This document shows, one piece after another, positions 1 through 8,925 of a stretch of DNA of 64,000 nt; the stretch's first letter is position 1; the number at the start of each line of letters is the position of its first letter. The translations under genes and the position numbers were made by a program. The notes below the pieces were generated by a model. It did not search any database. It had not been told where the DNA came from and was given only the letters and a program-made list of their open reading frames with translations. Where the stretch lies: positions 62,001 to 126,000 of the forward strand of contig NZ_FOBW01000006.1 in the NCBI RefSeq assembly GCF_900109925.1, written 5' to 3'. Source of the stretch: Mesobacillus persicus (GTDB taxonomy: Bacteria > Bacillota > Bacilli > Bacillales > Cytobacillaceae).

Positions 1-1256
1 TAGGAAGGGAAATACCCAAAGCTTCCACCTGCCCAGTGTACATCCTGGAGTACTCCCTCGGAATCATTCTCTGGGCAAACTCCGAGATACTGCTCATATT
101 TCTCATTCCATATTTTCGGTAAATCCTTTACCTCAATCTCGTCATTGAAAAGCCCTTTTTCAATTTCATATCGAATCATGATGTGAAGAGCGTAGGTCAA
201 TTCATCGGCCTCAATCCTAATTAAAGAAGGCTTAGACTCATTTATGGCCCGGCAATAGTCCTCAAGCGCTACGTCTGAGAATTGACCATCGGAATATTGC
301 TTTAAAAGATCGTAATTTTTCTTCCAAAAGAAAGGATTACGTCCAACGAAATTTTCATAGAACAAGGACTGAGATTCATGGATCCCCATTGATGTCCCCG
401 TACAAAGTGGCGTCCCAATTAGTTCTTTAGAGAGATTTTGTTCATACAGAGCATGACCGCCCTCATGAATCGTACCAAAAACAGCCGTGCGGAAATCTTG
501 TTCATCGTACTTTGTCGTGACGCGGACATCTCCCGGATTCATCCCAATGGCAAATGGATGGACTGTCTGATCTAGCCGACCTGCATTGAAGTTATATCCC
601 ATTTGTTCTAATACCTTCAGGCTGAAATCGCGTTGCTTCTCTTTCGGAAAGTGTTCAAACAGAAATTGTGTTTCAGGCTTATTTGGAGAATCCGCAATTT
701 GTTTTACCAATGGAACAATTCTCTCCCTTAGCTGTCCAAATACATGATCAAGTACATCCACCGTTACACCTGGTTCGTACATATCGAGCAGAGTATTATA
801 TTTATTTTCTTTATAACCCCAATAGCCAATAAATTTCTTCGTTGTTTCTACAAGCTTTTCAAGATAAGGCCGGAACATTTCAAAATCTGAATTTGCCTTA
901 GCCTCTTCCCAAACGCTTTCTGCCTTCGATTGGAGAATCACATAGTCACGATACTCTTGTGCAGGGATTTTTTTGTTTCGTTCATATTCTTTTTTACACT
1001 CTTCAACTGTCTTTTTAACGAGTTCTGAAAGGTTTTCATTTGAAGATAAGGTGGTTATGTATGAAGCCATTTCTTCAGATGTTGACATATTAAAAATCTC
1101 AGTTGATAAGACTCCAATCACCTCTGAGCGTTGTTCCACCCCGTCTTTTGGTGCACCCGTACGTAAATCCCAATATAAAACGGATAGTGCTTCTTGATAA
1201 GCTGTCATCTTTTTTACATAATCGAGAAATTCTTTCTCTGTATTTTGAGAATTCAT
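1..1256 (-). CDS. ypwA: M32 (Taq-type) metallocarboxypeptidase, 3' end cut by window
   Basis: Zinc-dependent carboxypeptidase of family M32, which trims C-terminal residues from peptides in the cytoplasm. The frame is open from an ATG at 1256 to the window edge, giving about 418 of roughly 500 residues; the C-terminus is missing. The zinc site HEGGH is at residues 264-268 and the second M32 motif HESQS at 293-297. Gene position next to ypvA and ypsC matches ypwA of B. subtilis. The track-style search misses it because the stop lies outside the window. Family assignment is very secure; the physiological substrate is unknown. Confidence 0.95.
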   Translation of the reverse strand, partial: MNSQNTEKEFLDYVKKMTAYQEALSVLYWDLRTGAPKDGVEQRSEVIGVLSTEIFNMSTSEEMASYITTLSSNENLSELVKKTVEECKKEYERNKKIPAQEYRDYVILQSKAESVWEEAKANSDFEMFRPYLEKLVETTKKFIGYWGYKENKYNTLLDMYEPGVTVDVLDHVFGQLRERIVPLVKQIADSPNKPETQFLFEHFPKEKQRDFSLKVLEQMGYNFNAGRLDQTVHPFAIGMNPGDVRVTTKYDEQDFRTAVFGTIHEGGHALYEQNLSKELIGTPLCTGTSMGIHESQSLFYENFVGRNPFFWKKNYDLLKQYSDGQFSDVALEDYCRAINESKPSLIRIEADELTYALHIMIRYEIEKGLFNDEIEVKDLPKIWNEKYEQYLGVCPENDSEGVLQDVHWAGGSFGYFPS

Positions 1257-1449
1257 TATCTTCCCTCCATTTTCTATATCTCACCCATATTATCACATTT
1301 TCCAAGGAACTGTTATCAATCTAGCCTAACCCCTATACATGTCTACGCCATTTTTAACGTATCTGAACTAGTATCAAGAAGATTAACAAATCTGCAGCAA
1401 GGAAACATGTTACGATAAGAATACATAACGACTTTAGAGGAGGAAAGCT

Positions 1450-1602
1450 ATGAAAGAACTTGTGGGATACTGCCATAAATGCGGGAAAGAAATTTTTTGT
1501 CTGGATGGCTTCTTCAATGGAATCCAGCTTGATGGGAAACAAATCCATTGTTTTCCTTGTGCCGAAAAAGAAAGTGATACGAGTGGAGGACAATCCCAAT
1601 AG
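1450..1602 (+). CDS. small CxxC/CxxC zinc-ribbon-like protein (50 aa)
   Basis: A 50-residue ORF with a strong ribosome binding site (AGAGGAGG, 7-8 bases before the ATG). It has two CxxC pairs, at residues 8-11 and 34-37, arranged as in a one-zinc ribbon, and a polar Ser/Gly/Gln tail. I do not recognise a named family. It runs divergently from the carboxypeptidase gene and is followed about 100 bp later by the DUF2249 gene on the same strand. The Cys spacing and the ribosome binding site are the reasons to call it real; function is unknown. Confidence 0.65.
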   Translation: MKELVGYCHKCGKEIFCLDGFFNGIQLDGKQIHCFPCAEKESDTSGGQSQ

Positions 1603-1700
1603 ACAAAAATATTAATTGATGATAAAGGTCACTTTGTCGTTCAGCATTACCTGTTACACTTCAAATATAAAGAAAATTTACTTGATCAGGAGATGTTAGC

Positions 1701-1931
1701 ATGGAACCCAAAGTAATCGACTTAGATGTGCGAGAAGATATTAAAAATGGTCAAGATCCATTCGATAAAATCATGTCCACGGTTGCAGCTTATCAGACCG
1801 GGGATATCCTTATTCTTCAGGCTCCCTTTCAACCTGTCCCTTTATATGGTGTACTAACTTCAAAAGGATTTGCTTACAATACCGAAGAAATAAACGAGAA
1901 ACATTATAAAATTACATTCACAAAAGCGTAA
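1701..1931 (+). CDS. DUF2249 domain protein (76 aa)
   Basis: Small soluble protein spanning one DUF2249 domain (a TusA-like fold). The N-terminal VIDLDVRED segment and the central GDILILQAPFQPVPLYGVL segment are typical of the family. DUF2249 proteins are often found beside nitric-oxide, hemerythrin or anaerobic-respiration genes, but no such gene is adjacent, so the role is open. RBS AGGAGA lies 7 bases before the ATG. It ends at a strong terminator shared with the convergent helicase gene ypvA. Confidence 0.75.
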   Translation: MEPKVIDLDVREDIKNGQDPFDKIMSTVAAYQTGDILILQAPFQPVPLYGVLTSKGFAYNTEEINEKHYKITFTKA

Positions 1932-1940
1932 AACATACAA

Positions 1941-1972
1941 AACAGCCCTACCTAGTGACAGGTAGGGCTGTT
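1941..1972. terminator. bidirectional intrinsic terminator
   Basis: Perfect 13-bp inverted repeat (AACAGCCCTACCT and its complement) around a 6-base loop, with T-rich sequence on the plus side and A-rich on the other. It sits between the convergent DUF2249 gene and ypvA and should serve both. Confidence 0.85.
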
Positions 1973-1988
1973 ACTTTATTTATAAAAA

Positions 1989-3971
1989 TTAAGATAAATC
2001 TGATTGGCTAATCGCCTTTTTGGGTTTAACCGGCAAGACAGATAAGATTCTTTCCAAAACAGAGGATTCTAGATTCTTGTCTAGCAAAAGATGGACAACT
2101 CCTCTATCTGCATGACTTCGAATCAATCTACCAATCCCTTGTCTAAGCCTTAAGATCATATAAGGCATATCCACTTCATTGAATGGGTCTTTCGCCTCTT
2201 CCCTTTTTGCCGCGAAAACTGGGTCATTTGGAGGGAATGGCAAATCGAATAGAATGACATTTTCTAGTGCTTTCCCAGGAACATCTAGCCCCTCCCAAAG
2301 ATTCGTAGAACAAAGAACCGTTTGCTCCTCATTTTGCAGACGTGAGACAAGTGTGGAAATCTCAGCATCCCCTTCAAAAAGGACCGGGAAGTCCGTTTGA
2401 TTATGTTCCATAAACTTCTTAAATGTAAACAAATCGGTTTTGTCCGTAAATAGAATAAGAGCTCTACCTTTAGTTAATTTAATTTGGTCCAATGTGTATT
2501 GAGCCTTTGACTGAAAATCCCCATCCTCAAATTCTGACAAGTAGATTTCCATCACTTCTTCGTATTCGAATGGAGAATTAACTGTAAAGGAAGCATAGTC
2601 ATCAATTCCAAGACTCTTTGCGAGATAATCAAATGAGTCATTATCTGATAAAGTGGCCGATGAGAAGATGAACGGCTTGTCTTGAGAAAACACTTCTTTG
2701 CGGAGAATTTCCTCAACCATTTTTGGCATAATCACTAGCGTTTTCTCGCCATTATGATCTTCAAGCCAGTTGATTCCCACCGAACGCCTAGCAAACAAAG
2801 TAAGGGAGAAACTAATTTGATCTAGATATTCTTCGACAATTTTTAAATTATAATCATTGATGATGAACATTTCACTTTCAAATACCAATTCTTCTTGAAG
2901 CGACTCTATAATCCACAACAGATTCTCAGCTAAACCAGTAATGGAAGGGGTTTTCTTCACAGTCATTTTCTCAGAGGCCTTACTTTCCATACTAAACTTT
3001 GTTAACTCATCAAAGAATTGTTCATTAACGGAAATAGCTTCTTCCATAAGGCCCAAGGTTTTGTCCCTGACATCATTGTCCATGATCCTTGTTAGAAGTG
3101 TTTCAATTGTCCGCTCAGTATATCGGTAGGTTAAAGCCTTCTGACTGGCAAACTCTAATAAATGCCCTTCATCAAACACGACACAGCTTCCTTCAGGTAA
3201 GAAGGGAAGCTCCCCCTCTCGTTTCCGAGATTCTTTCGTCCAGATATGTTCCATGTAAAAATCATGAGAACATACAATGATATCCGCTGCATTACGATAA
3301 TGCTCCCGTTGTAGTGTTAACCCACAACGGTGGCGACGGCTACAAGCTAGGCAATCCTGAAGCGGATCCCAGCCAATATCTGACCACTGTTCATCTGTCA
3401 GATCAGGATAATCCGTACGCTCTCCGTAGCGATGGAATTTCTGCAACGTTGAACTTTCATGAACAAATTTTGGAAGGCTCTCATGAACAGAGTTATATTC
3501 CTCGACATCATCGTTGACAACGGCATCAAGTTTATTTAAACATAAATATTGATCCCGGGATTTGGCTAATCGTACATCAATATTTAGGTTGAGCGCTTTT
3601 TCAAGTTTAGCGATGTCCCCTTCTTTTTTGACTAGCTGCTCAATTAAACGTTCATCGGCACAAGCGATAATAGCTGGTTGTTTCTTATATCTTGCATAGC
3701 AAATCGCATATAAAAGGTAAACAATCGTCTTTCCTGTTCCGACTCCTGCTTCAGCAAAAATGGCCTTTTTATCTTTAAAGGCCTTTTCAAGTTGAAACGC
3801 CATAAAAATTTGTTCATCACGTAAGTCAAAACCAGCTTCAGGTAAAATGTCATAAAAGACATCTCCTATCCACTCATTCAATTTTTCATAAAAAGAATCG
3901 GTCTTCGAAATAGTAAATGGCAGGCTGCCAGGCAAATAAATCCCTCCAGACAATAGTTTAGAGCGCCGCAT
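1989..3971 (-). CDS. ypvA: DinG/XPD-family ATP-dependent DNA helicase
   Basis: Superfamily 2 helicase of the DinG/XPD type, about 660 residues. Walker A (GVGTGKT) is near residue 76-82, the DEAH-like box reads FDEGH, and motif VI reads RQGIGRLIRS near the C-terminus. Cysteines in YLCLN and in CLACSRRHRC are placed as the four ligands of the XPD-type 4Fe-4S cluster. An in-frame GTG at 3992 exists, but the ATG at 3971 is preceded by GGGAG at 7 bases and is preferred. Unlike dinG at 25 kb it has no exonuclease domain. Orthologue of ypvA by family and position. Confidence 0.9.
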   Translation of the reverse strand: MRRSKLLSGGIYLPGSLPFTISKTDSFYEKLNEWIGDVFYDILPEAGFDLRDEQIFMAFQLEKAFKDKKAIFAEAGVGTGKTIVYLLYAICYARYKKQPAIIACADERLIEQLVKKEGDIAKLEKALNLNIDVRLAKSRDQYLCLNKLDAVVNDDVEEYNSVHESLPKFVHESSTLQKFHRYGERTDYPDLTDEQWSDIGWDPLQDCLACSRRHRCGLTLQREHYRNAADIIVCSHDFYMEHIWTKESRKREGELPFLPEGSCVVFDEGHLLEFASQKALTYRYTERTIETLLTRIMDNDVRDKTLGLMEEAISVNEQFFDELTKFSMESKASEKMTVKKTPSITGLAENLLWIIESLQEELVFESEMFIINDYNLKIVEEYLDQISFSLTLFARRSVGINWLEDHNGEKTLVIMPKMVEEILRKEVFSQDKPFIFSSATLSDNDSFDYLAKSLGIDDYASFTVNSPFEYEEVMEIYLSEFEDGDFQSKAQYTLDQIKLTKGRALILFTDKTDLFTFKKFMEHNQTDFPVLFEGDAEISTLVSRLQNEEQTVLCSTNLWEGLDVPGKALENVILFDLPFPPNDPVFAAKREEAKDPFNEVDMPYMILRLRQGIGRLIRSHADRGVVHLLLDKNLESSVLERILSVLPVKPKKAISQSDLS

Positions 3972-4032
3972 ACCGGCGCTCCCAGTTATCACACAAGCAT
4001 AATTTTATTAATTATATAGGAGTTTTGACTCT

Positions 4033-5169
4033 CTATATTTCCCTAGGGGGTCTTTTCCCCCAGTACTGATAATAATCTGTACGAATAAAGCCATTGAACA
4101 GCTTCCGTTTCTTTGTAGCAGGCTTGCCATAAAGTTTTTCAAAGTTTTCATTTGAAGTCATTATATAAACGGACCAAGTATCAAGTGGGATTAAAGCCTT
4201 TCCCATTTCTTTATACATCTGTTCGACTGCGCTCTTTTCTCCAAGTCGTTCACCATACGGAGGATTGCTGACGATTACTCCATAGTCTCGTTTCGTGGTA
4301 AAATCCTGTACACGCATTTGTTTAAACGTAACTAAATCACCTAATCCTGCTTCAAATGCGTTTTCTTCCGCAATTTTCACCATTCGGTGGTCAATATCAG
4401 AACCAATGATTTCTAGTGGCTGATCATATTTTGCTAAGTCCTCTGCTTCGGTTCTAACCTGGTCCCAAACCGAGTCTGAAATCCAATCCCATCCTTCGGA
4501 AACGAACTCACGATTAAACCCTGGGGCAATATTTTGACCAATTAATGCAGCCTCAATGGCAATCGTACCTGACCCACAAAATGGATCAGCAAAAGGACGG
4601 TCTGCTGTCCAGTTTGTAAGCATGACAAGTGAAGCAGCCAAAGTTTCTTTTAATGGTGCTTCCCCTTGGTTGACTCTATAACCTCTTTTATGAAGTCCGC
4701 TTCCACTCGTATCGATGGTTAAAGTGGCAACATCCTTTACAAGAGAAACTTCAATTTTGAATAAAGGACCATTCTCTTCAAACCAGCTTGTCTTTTTATA
4801 GTGCGTCCTCAACCTTTCAACAATTGCTTTCTTAACAATAGCCTGGCAATCAGACACGCTAAACAGCTTTGACTTTTGAGACTTCCCGCTTACTGGAAAC
4901 TCAGCATTTTCTGGTAAAAATTGTTCCCAAGGAATCGCCTTTGTTTTTTCAAACAATTCATCAAAAGTATAGGCTTTAAATTCTCCAGCTTTAATTTTCA
5001 CACGATCCGCGGTACGCAACCACATATTACTTCTTGCAATTGCTAGCTCGTCCCCCTTGAATGTGATCCGGCTGTTTTCAACCTCACATTCATAACCTAG
5101 CTCCCGCACTTCCTTTGCAACGAGAGCTTCAAGTCCCATTGCCGATGTAGCGATCAATTCATATTTCAT
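4033..5169 (-). CDS. ypsC: THUMP-domain class I rRNA methyltransferase (RlmL/YpsC type)
   Basis: SAM-dependent RNA N2-guanine methyltransferase of the RlmL N-terminal type, 378 residues against about 385 in B. subtilis YpsC. A THUMP RNA-binding domain occupies roughly residues 45-155. The Rossmann methylase follows, with the SAM motif DPFCGSGT at 195-202 and the catalytic NPPYG at 302-306. Probable target is 23S rRNA, inferred from the family. It lies directly downstream of rnpB, as in B. subtilis, with an rnpB terminator between them. Confidence 0.92.
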   Translation of the reverse strand: MKYELIATSAMGLEALVAKEVRELGYECEVENSRITFKGDELAIARSNMWLRTADRVKIKAGEFKAYTFDELFEKTKAIPWEQFLPENAEFPVSGKSQKSKLFSVSDCQAIVKKAIVERLRTHYKKTSWFEENGPLFKIEVSLVKDVATLTIDTSGSGLHKRGYRVNQGEAPLKETLAASLVMLTNWTADRPFADPFCGSGTIAIEAALIGQNIAPGFNREFVSEGWDWISDSVWDQVRTEAEDLAKYDQPLEIIGSDIDHRMVKIAEENAFEAGLGDLVTFKQMRVQDFTTKRDYGVIVSNPPYGERLGEKSAVEQMYKEMGKALIPLDTWSVYIMTSNENFEKLYGKPATKKRKLFNGFIRTDYYQYWGKRPPREI

Positions 5170-5263
5170 CTATTTCACCCTTATAATAAAAGTCAAATTC
5201 CTTCCATCATCATAACAGTTTTGCTTATTAGATACCAACTTAGGTCCATTATGTAAAAAACAA

Positions 5264-5290
5264 AAGCTCCCCCTGAATAAAGGAGAGCTT
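5264..5290 (-). terminator. rnpB terminator
   Basis: On the minus strand AAGCTCTCC, a short loop and GGGGGAGCTT form a hairpin followed by a T-rich run (5251-5263). It lies about 20 nt past the 3' end of RNase P RNA. Confidence 0.8.
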
Positions 5291-5310
5291 AAAACACTCA
5301 TACAAAAATC

Positions 5311-5720
5311 GGTTAATAACGTTCTGTAAGCCATGTTTTGTTCCATAGTGCTACAAGCGACAACGTCTCGCACACCGGTGGTAATCATCTATCTACAGAT
5401 GTAAGAACACCTGTCCTTCTCTTCGTTCATTTCCTCCAAGAAAGTGCCCCTACCATAGTTTGGGTTTCTCACTCGCGGGGTTTACCTCGTTCCACCCTTC
5501 CCATTTCTGAGAAGGCTACGTCACTGTGGCACTTTTATAGGTATTCATGCCTTATCGGTTAAACGACTTAGGCATTTTCCCTGCCGTCAGCCGCTATGAA
5601 TAGCGACTGCCCTGGCTTATGAATTGACCAGGCACGAACACTACGAGCATCTCAGCCCGTGCGAGCATGGACTTTCCTCTGCAGTAGCTGCAGCGATTAC
5701 CCGAACGCTATTAACGATTA
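5311..5720 (-). ncRNA. rnpB: RNase P RNA, type B
   Basis: Catalytic RNA of RNase P, which matures tRNA 5' ends. Conserved blocks are readable on the minus strand: GTTCGGGTAATCGCTGC at the 5' end, GAGGAAAGTCCATGCTCGC, the CTGACGGCAGGGAAAA-like stretch, AGTGCCACAGTGACG, GAGAAACCCAAA and, at the 3' end, AACAAAACATGGCTTACAG. P1 is 12 bp, pairing GTTAATAGCGTT at the 5' end with AACGTTATTAAC at the 3' end. The architecture is Bacillus type B. Exact ends are estimated from P1 and the promoter to within a few bases. Confidence 0.97.
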
Positions 5721-5728
5721 CAAAACCT

Positions 5729-5757
5729 ATTATATGTAATTATTGTTGAGATAGCAA
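5729..5757 (-). promoter_or_regulatory. sigma-A promoter of rnpB
   Basis: On the minus strand TTGCTA, a 17-base spacer and a perfect TATAAT precede rnpB. The predicted start near 5720-5722 agrees with the 5' strand of P1. Confidence 0.8.
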
Positions 5758-5794
5758 TGGTAACAAACTTGAAATTATGGAATTTAGTGGTCAA

Positions 5795-6100
5795 TCAATC
5801 GTATAACTTATTGCCGAAAACATGCTTTTCAAGGTTAGATAGTCTCTTCAAAATATCAAAATTTGTTGTACCAGCCGGTGCTGGTTGGGCACTTGGACGT
5901 CTTGAAACATCCTCTAACTGTTTCCTAAGCCTCATATTTTCTTGTTTTAGCTCTTCAATTTCCTGATAAAAGATTTCATAATCTTTTATCACTGTATCAA
6001 GATACTTATCGACTTCCTCAGGTTTGTAGCCTCTCATGGCTGTTTTAAATTCTTTTTCCAATATTTCTTTTGCGGTAAGTTTTATTTTATCAGACATCAT
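5795..6100 (-). CDS. gpsB: cell-cycle protein GpsB
   Basis: DivIVA-like adaptor of 101 residues that guides PBP1 (ponA product) between sidewall and septum. The N-terminal membrane-binding segment reads [20 protein letters not shown], followed by a coiled coil (about 35-70) and a short C-terminal helix. A Pro/Ala linker (about residues 69-77) separates the two. RBS GAGGTG lies 7 bases before the first of two ATGs. It lies between rnpB and ypsA as in B. subtilis; its partner gene ponA is 10 kb away in this window. Confidence 0.95.
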   Translation of the reverse strand: MMSDKIKLTAKEILEKEFKTAMRGYKPEEVDKYLDTVIKDYEIFYQEIEELKQENMRLRKQLEDVSRRPSAQPAPAGTTNFDILKRLSNLEKHVFGNKLYD

Positions 6101-6178
6101 TTTTAATCACCTCATCATACCCCAATCATCCAATTATATTCTTTCAAAAACATTGTAATTTGTCAATTTTCAATTCAC

Positions 6179-6739
6179 CTAAAAATCTTGCTGATTGAAT
6201 TGCTCTTCTTCAATAATTAGTTGCAAATCGTTAAAACTTATCAAACGAATCTCATACGTTTCCTTAGCTTCCCGCTTTTTAGCAGCTTCTAAGAGAAATC
6301 GGGGACTACCTTCTTTTTCGTCATCATAAAGCAAAATAAGCACATCGCTTTTATGAATAATAAATTGGTTGGCTGTTTTTAACTGCCAAGGCTTTTCGTA
6401 GGGCCTTTTCGAAATTGAGTCCACATGATCAGCCTGAGCAAGAACCGACCCATACCATTCTTGGTTCGTTTCACTCCATTTATCTTCCTGATTCAAGAAG
6501 GGTGTAAGTACAGATAACTTTAGGTCTGGAAGAAATTGCTGTAGCTCAAATACAACCTCCGCAGCCCACAGTTCCACACCTGGCTGCCCGCTAATCAGCA
6601 CCCATTCAAGTCCTTCTTCAACTAAAGGAGTCAATTCTTTCAAGATCGCTTTTTTAATGTATTCAATTGCTGGATGGCTCTGTTTATATATCCCAAGCTC
6701 ATAGGCCTTATAGCCAGAAACGACTGCAACCTTCGCCAT
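6179..6739 (-). CDS. ypsA: SLOG-family protein YpsA (DUF1273)
   Basis: Protein of the DUF1273/SLOG Rossmann family, 186 residues. The N-terminal [11 protein letters not shown] and the nucleotide-site motif [14 protein letters not shown] (about residues 49-62) mark the family. YpsA has been linked to cell-division control in Firmicutes, and its place directly upstream of gpsB supports a shared role. The ligand is not known for certain. Start is the ATG of [11 protein letters not shown]; the hydrophobic strand right after it fits a Rossmann fold start. Confidence 0.92.
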   Translation of the reverse strand: MAKVAVVSGYKAYELGIYKQSHPAIEYIKKAILKELTPLVEEGLEWVLISGQPGVELWAAEVVFELQQFLPDLKLSVLTPFLNQEDKWSETNQEWYGSVLAQADHVDSISKRPYEKPWQLKTANQFIIHKSDVLILLYDDEKEGSPRFLLEAAKKREAKETYEIRLISFNDLQLIIEEEQFNQQDF

Positions 6740-6820
6740 TATGTACTCCTTTTTAACCGAAAATATATCCTCTCATGAAAACCCACTCAGTTTTTCCGCG
6801 ATGCTTCATTGTATTGAAAA

Positions 6821-6848
6821 AACAAGGGCTTAGTTAGTAGCCCTTGTT
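6821..6848. terminator. terminator downstream of cotD
   Basis: AACAAGGGCT, an 8-base loop and AGCCCTTGTT form a perfect 10-bp stem just past the cotD stop. The T-run is strong on the plus side and short (TTTTC) on the minus side. Confidence 0.65.
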
Positions 6849-6857
6849 TTTTTTATC

Positions 6858-7193
6858 TTATCTTCCAAAGAAAGGACCTGGTCCAAATCCAGGAGCTGCC
6901 CCAGGTGCTGGGCCAAAACCTGGGCCTGCACCGAATCCTGGTCCCGCTCCAAAGCCTGGTCCTGGCGTTCCCATTGGTGGTCTAGGACCTCCATAATAAT
7001 GCTGGTGAGTCACTTCATTCACATTCGACTGAGTGTGTGTGTTGTAGTGAATATGGTCAAAATTCTCATGGTGAACATTTGTTGTGTGTGATGGATGAAT
7101 ATGAGGGACCACGTTATTAGCAAAAGTATGATTTACACAGCATTTTGTTGGATGAACAACTGCTGGCAACACCTTATTTGGTCTACAATGCAT
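6858..7193 (-). CDS. cotD: inner spore coat protein CotD
   Basis: His- and Asn-rich spore coat protein of 111 residues, assembled in the mother cell. The N-terminal MHCRPNKVLPAVVHPTKCC and the middle HIHPSHTTNVHHENFDHIHY are CotD hallmarks. The C-terminal third is a Gly/Pro/Phe repeat built on GPGFGA units, longer than in B. subtilis. The RBS (GAGAGAGGAG) is strong, and a sigma-K type promoter lies about 45 bp upstream, consistent with late mother-cell expression. Confidence 0.93.
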   Translation of the reverse strand: MHCRPNKVLPAVVHPTKCCVNHTFANNVVPHIHPSHTTNVHHENFDHIHYNTHTQSNVNEVTHQHYYGGPRPPMGTPGPGFGAGPGFGAGPGFGPAPGAAPGFGPGPFFGR

Positions 7194-7233
7194 AAAAATT
7201 CTCCTCTCTCAATTTTTTTAGTTATTACACTAA

Positions 7234-7262
7234 TACCCTATGAGAGAAGGGAGTATCTTGTA
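7234..7262 (-). promoter_or_regulatory. sigma-K promoter of cotD
   Basis: On the minus strand a TACA -35 element (7259-7262) and the -10 CATAGGGTA (7234-7242) are 16 bases apart. This matches the sigma-K consensus mACm-N16-CATAnnnTA. Confidence 0.7.
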
Positions 7263-7315
7263 CTAATGCAAACACCTAATTTTAGATACATGCACCAGAA
7301 AAAAAATTTCCAGTC

Positions 7316-7411
7316 CTATAAAAACGCATAAAAATTGTCTTTTAAATTGGTGAAAATGATAGCTGTCAAACAAACAACGACAAAAAACATCACTAAAACT
7401 GCTTTATACAT
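7316..7411 (-). CDS. possible 31-residue membrane peptide
   Basis: ORF of 31 codons with a good ribosome binding site (GCGAGGA, 7 bases before ATG). The product is a single hydrophobic helix (VLVMFFVVVCLTAIIF) followed by a polar end. Nothing else explains this gap between cotD and mrfB; the rest of 7194-7608 shows only the cotD promoter. The hydrophobic pattern favours a real small membrane protein, but no homologue is known to me. Confidence 0.4.
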   Translation of the reverse strand: MYKAVLVMFFVVVCLTAIIFTNLKDNFYAFL

Positions 7412-7608
7412 TATAACATCCTCGCATTGTTAATATTATTGCCATACAAAAATACATTTTAACGCCGAATACGGGGATATACAATATAAAATCCACTTTT
7501 TTTTCACTAAATGTATTAAGTTTTTGTGACATGTTGTTAGGAAAAGTCGAAAAAAGGAAAATAGGCTTCTACAATGCGAATTTTGCGCTTCCCTGGGAAA
7601 TGGACCTG

Positions 7609-8883
7609 TTACTTTTTTCTTTCCATTTTTGATACAAGTCTGTTCACTCGTTGATGTAACTCTTTCATCCATCTGTCCCGTTTATTTTCACTATCTAACG
7701 GTTCAAGCTCAGCGATTGCTTTTTGACTATAGTGTAACGCTGCCTGCCAGTTTTTGCTCTTATGCTCATGAAATTTAGCCAGTTCAATACAAGCTTCTAT
7801 CCTTACTTTTAGGCTCCCTGCCTCTGATGTTTCTTCCCATAAGCAGATAGCTTCTGTGAAATTTTGTCCACGCTTATGCTCAAAAGCCAACGCATGCTTG
7901 GCATTGATTGCATCTACTTCGTTTCCTTTCGCTATAGAAGCATACGTCTCCTCAGCCTTTTCACCATTCCCTAAATAGGAAAACCACCTACCCACCTCAA
8001 ACGCTTCCCTTACACTTCTGTTTTTATCCTCTCCTAGTAGTTGGTAGGACAAGTGGGTATAAAGAGAAATCAATGAAAGAATATCCAGTTCATTATGCTT
8101 GATCACTCCGAGAAGGCCTTCAGGATTTTTCCGTTCGAGAAAGTCGAAGTAAATCATCGGGGCGAGAAAACCCGGAATATCATCCTTTCGCTCAAAGCCA
8201 AGAATGTCTTTCTCCACAAATGAAAGTTTCATTCTCTCAATTTTATGTTTCCACATTCTCCTGGAAGCGTGATAAAGGTCAAAATGTCCAAAGGAAGGAA
8301 GCTTGGGAACATGGTTTCGAACGAGTGTATGCCTTGTCTTGACTTGCGGCCAATCAAATGCTTTGCCATTATAAGTAACGAGCGTCGAATAATCAATCGT
8401 TTCTAGAAAGCTTTGGTATAGTGCCACCTCCGCCCCAGGATGTGGCAAAATATGCTGCTTCAGAGTCACCGAATCAACTCCTAGTCTTGCATGCCCTAGT
8501 AGGAAGATTGTATTCCCTGCTCCTCCACCTAGACCCGTTGTCTCAGTGTCAAAAAAGAACATATCCCCCGGGGAATGTCCGGCAGTAGATAACGGGTGAT
8601 GGACCCCCTTTTCGTTCCATAACTTCACAGCCTTTGCTGCATCTTCAAAACGATAATTCCCGTGCTTGTACGTTAACGGGTAAACCACTTCTCTTACTAG
8701 ACAGTAGTCGTTGTCAAAGAAATAAGGCCTAACATTTTCTTTCTCCCATACTTCCATAAATGGAATCTCCTGGTTAATGAAATCAGATGAAACTTTGACC
8801 TGGGTAGCCTCTTGCTTTTCACCAGAAGGAACACCTATGGATAGATGGGGTTTTAAACGGTTCAACTTATTCTTCAAGGACAT
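7609..8883 (-). CDS. mrfB: RNase H-like exonuclease MrfB (YprB)
   Basis: DEDD-type exonuclease of 424 residues. The catalytic start motif DTETTG is at residues 112-117 and is followed by conserved blocks of the YprB nuclease domain to about residue 290. The C-terminal 130 residues are helical and TPR-like. In B. subtilis MrfB works with helicase MrfA in a repair route for mitomycin C adducts. Here it lies directly downstream of mrfA (42-bp gap), so the two are probably co-transcribed. Confidence 0.92.
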   Translation of the reverse strand: MSLKNKLNRLKPHLSIGVPSGEKQEATQVKVSSDFINQEIPFMEVWEKENVRPYFFDNDYCLVREVVYPLTYKHGNYRFEDAAKAVKLWNEKGVHHPLSTAGHSPGDMFFFDTETTGLGGGAGNTIFLLGHARLGVDSVTLKQHILPHPGAEVALYQSFLETIDYSTLVTYNGKAFDWPQVKTRHTLVRNHVPKLPSFGHFDLYHASRRMWKHKIERMKLSFVEKDILGFERKDDIPGFLAPMIYFDFLERKNPEGLLGVIKHNELDILSLISLYTHLSYQLLGEDKNRSVREAFEVGRWFSYLGNGEKAEETYASIAKGNEVDAINAKHALAFEHKRGQNFTEAICLWEETSEAGSLKVRIEACIELAKFHEHKSKNWQAALHYSQKAIAELEPLDSENKRDRWMKELHQRVNRLVSKMERKK

Positions 8884-8925
8884 CCTATCTTCTCCTCTTC
8901 CTTCTATACCTACTCTAGAAACCTT

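Noticed and set aside
5338-5562. 74-codon plus-strand ORF
   Set aside because: Lies wholly inside the RNase P RNA gene on the other strand; no ribosome binding site.
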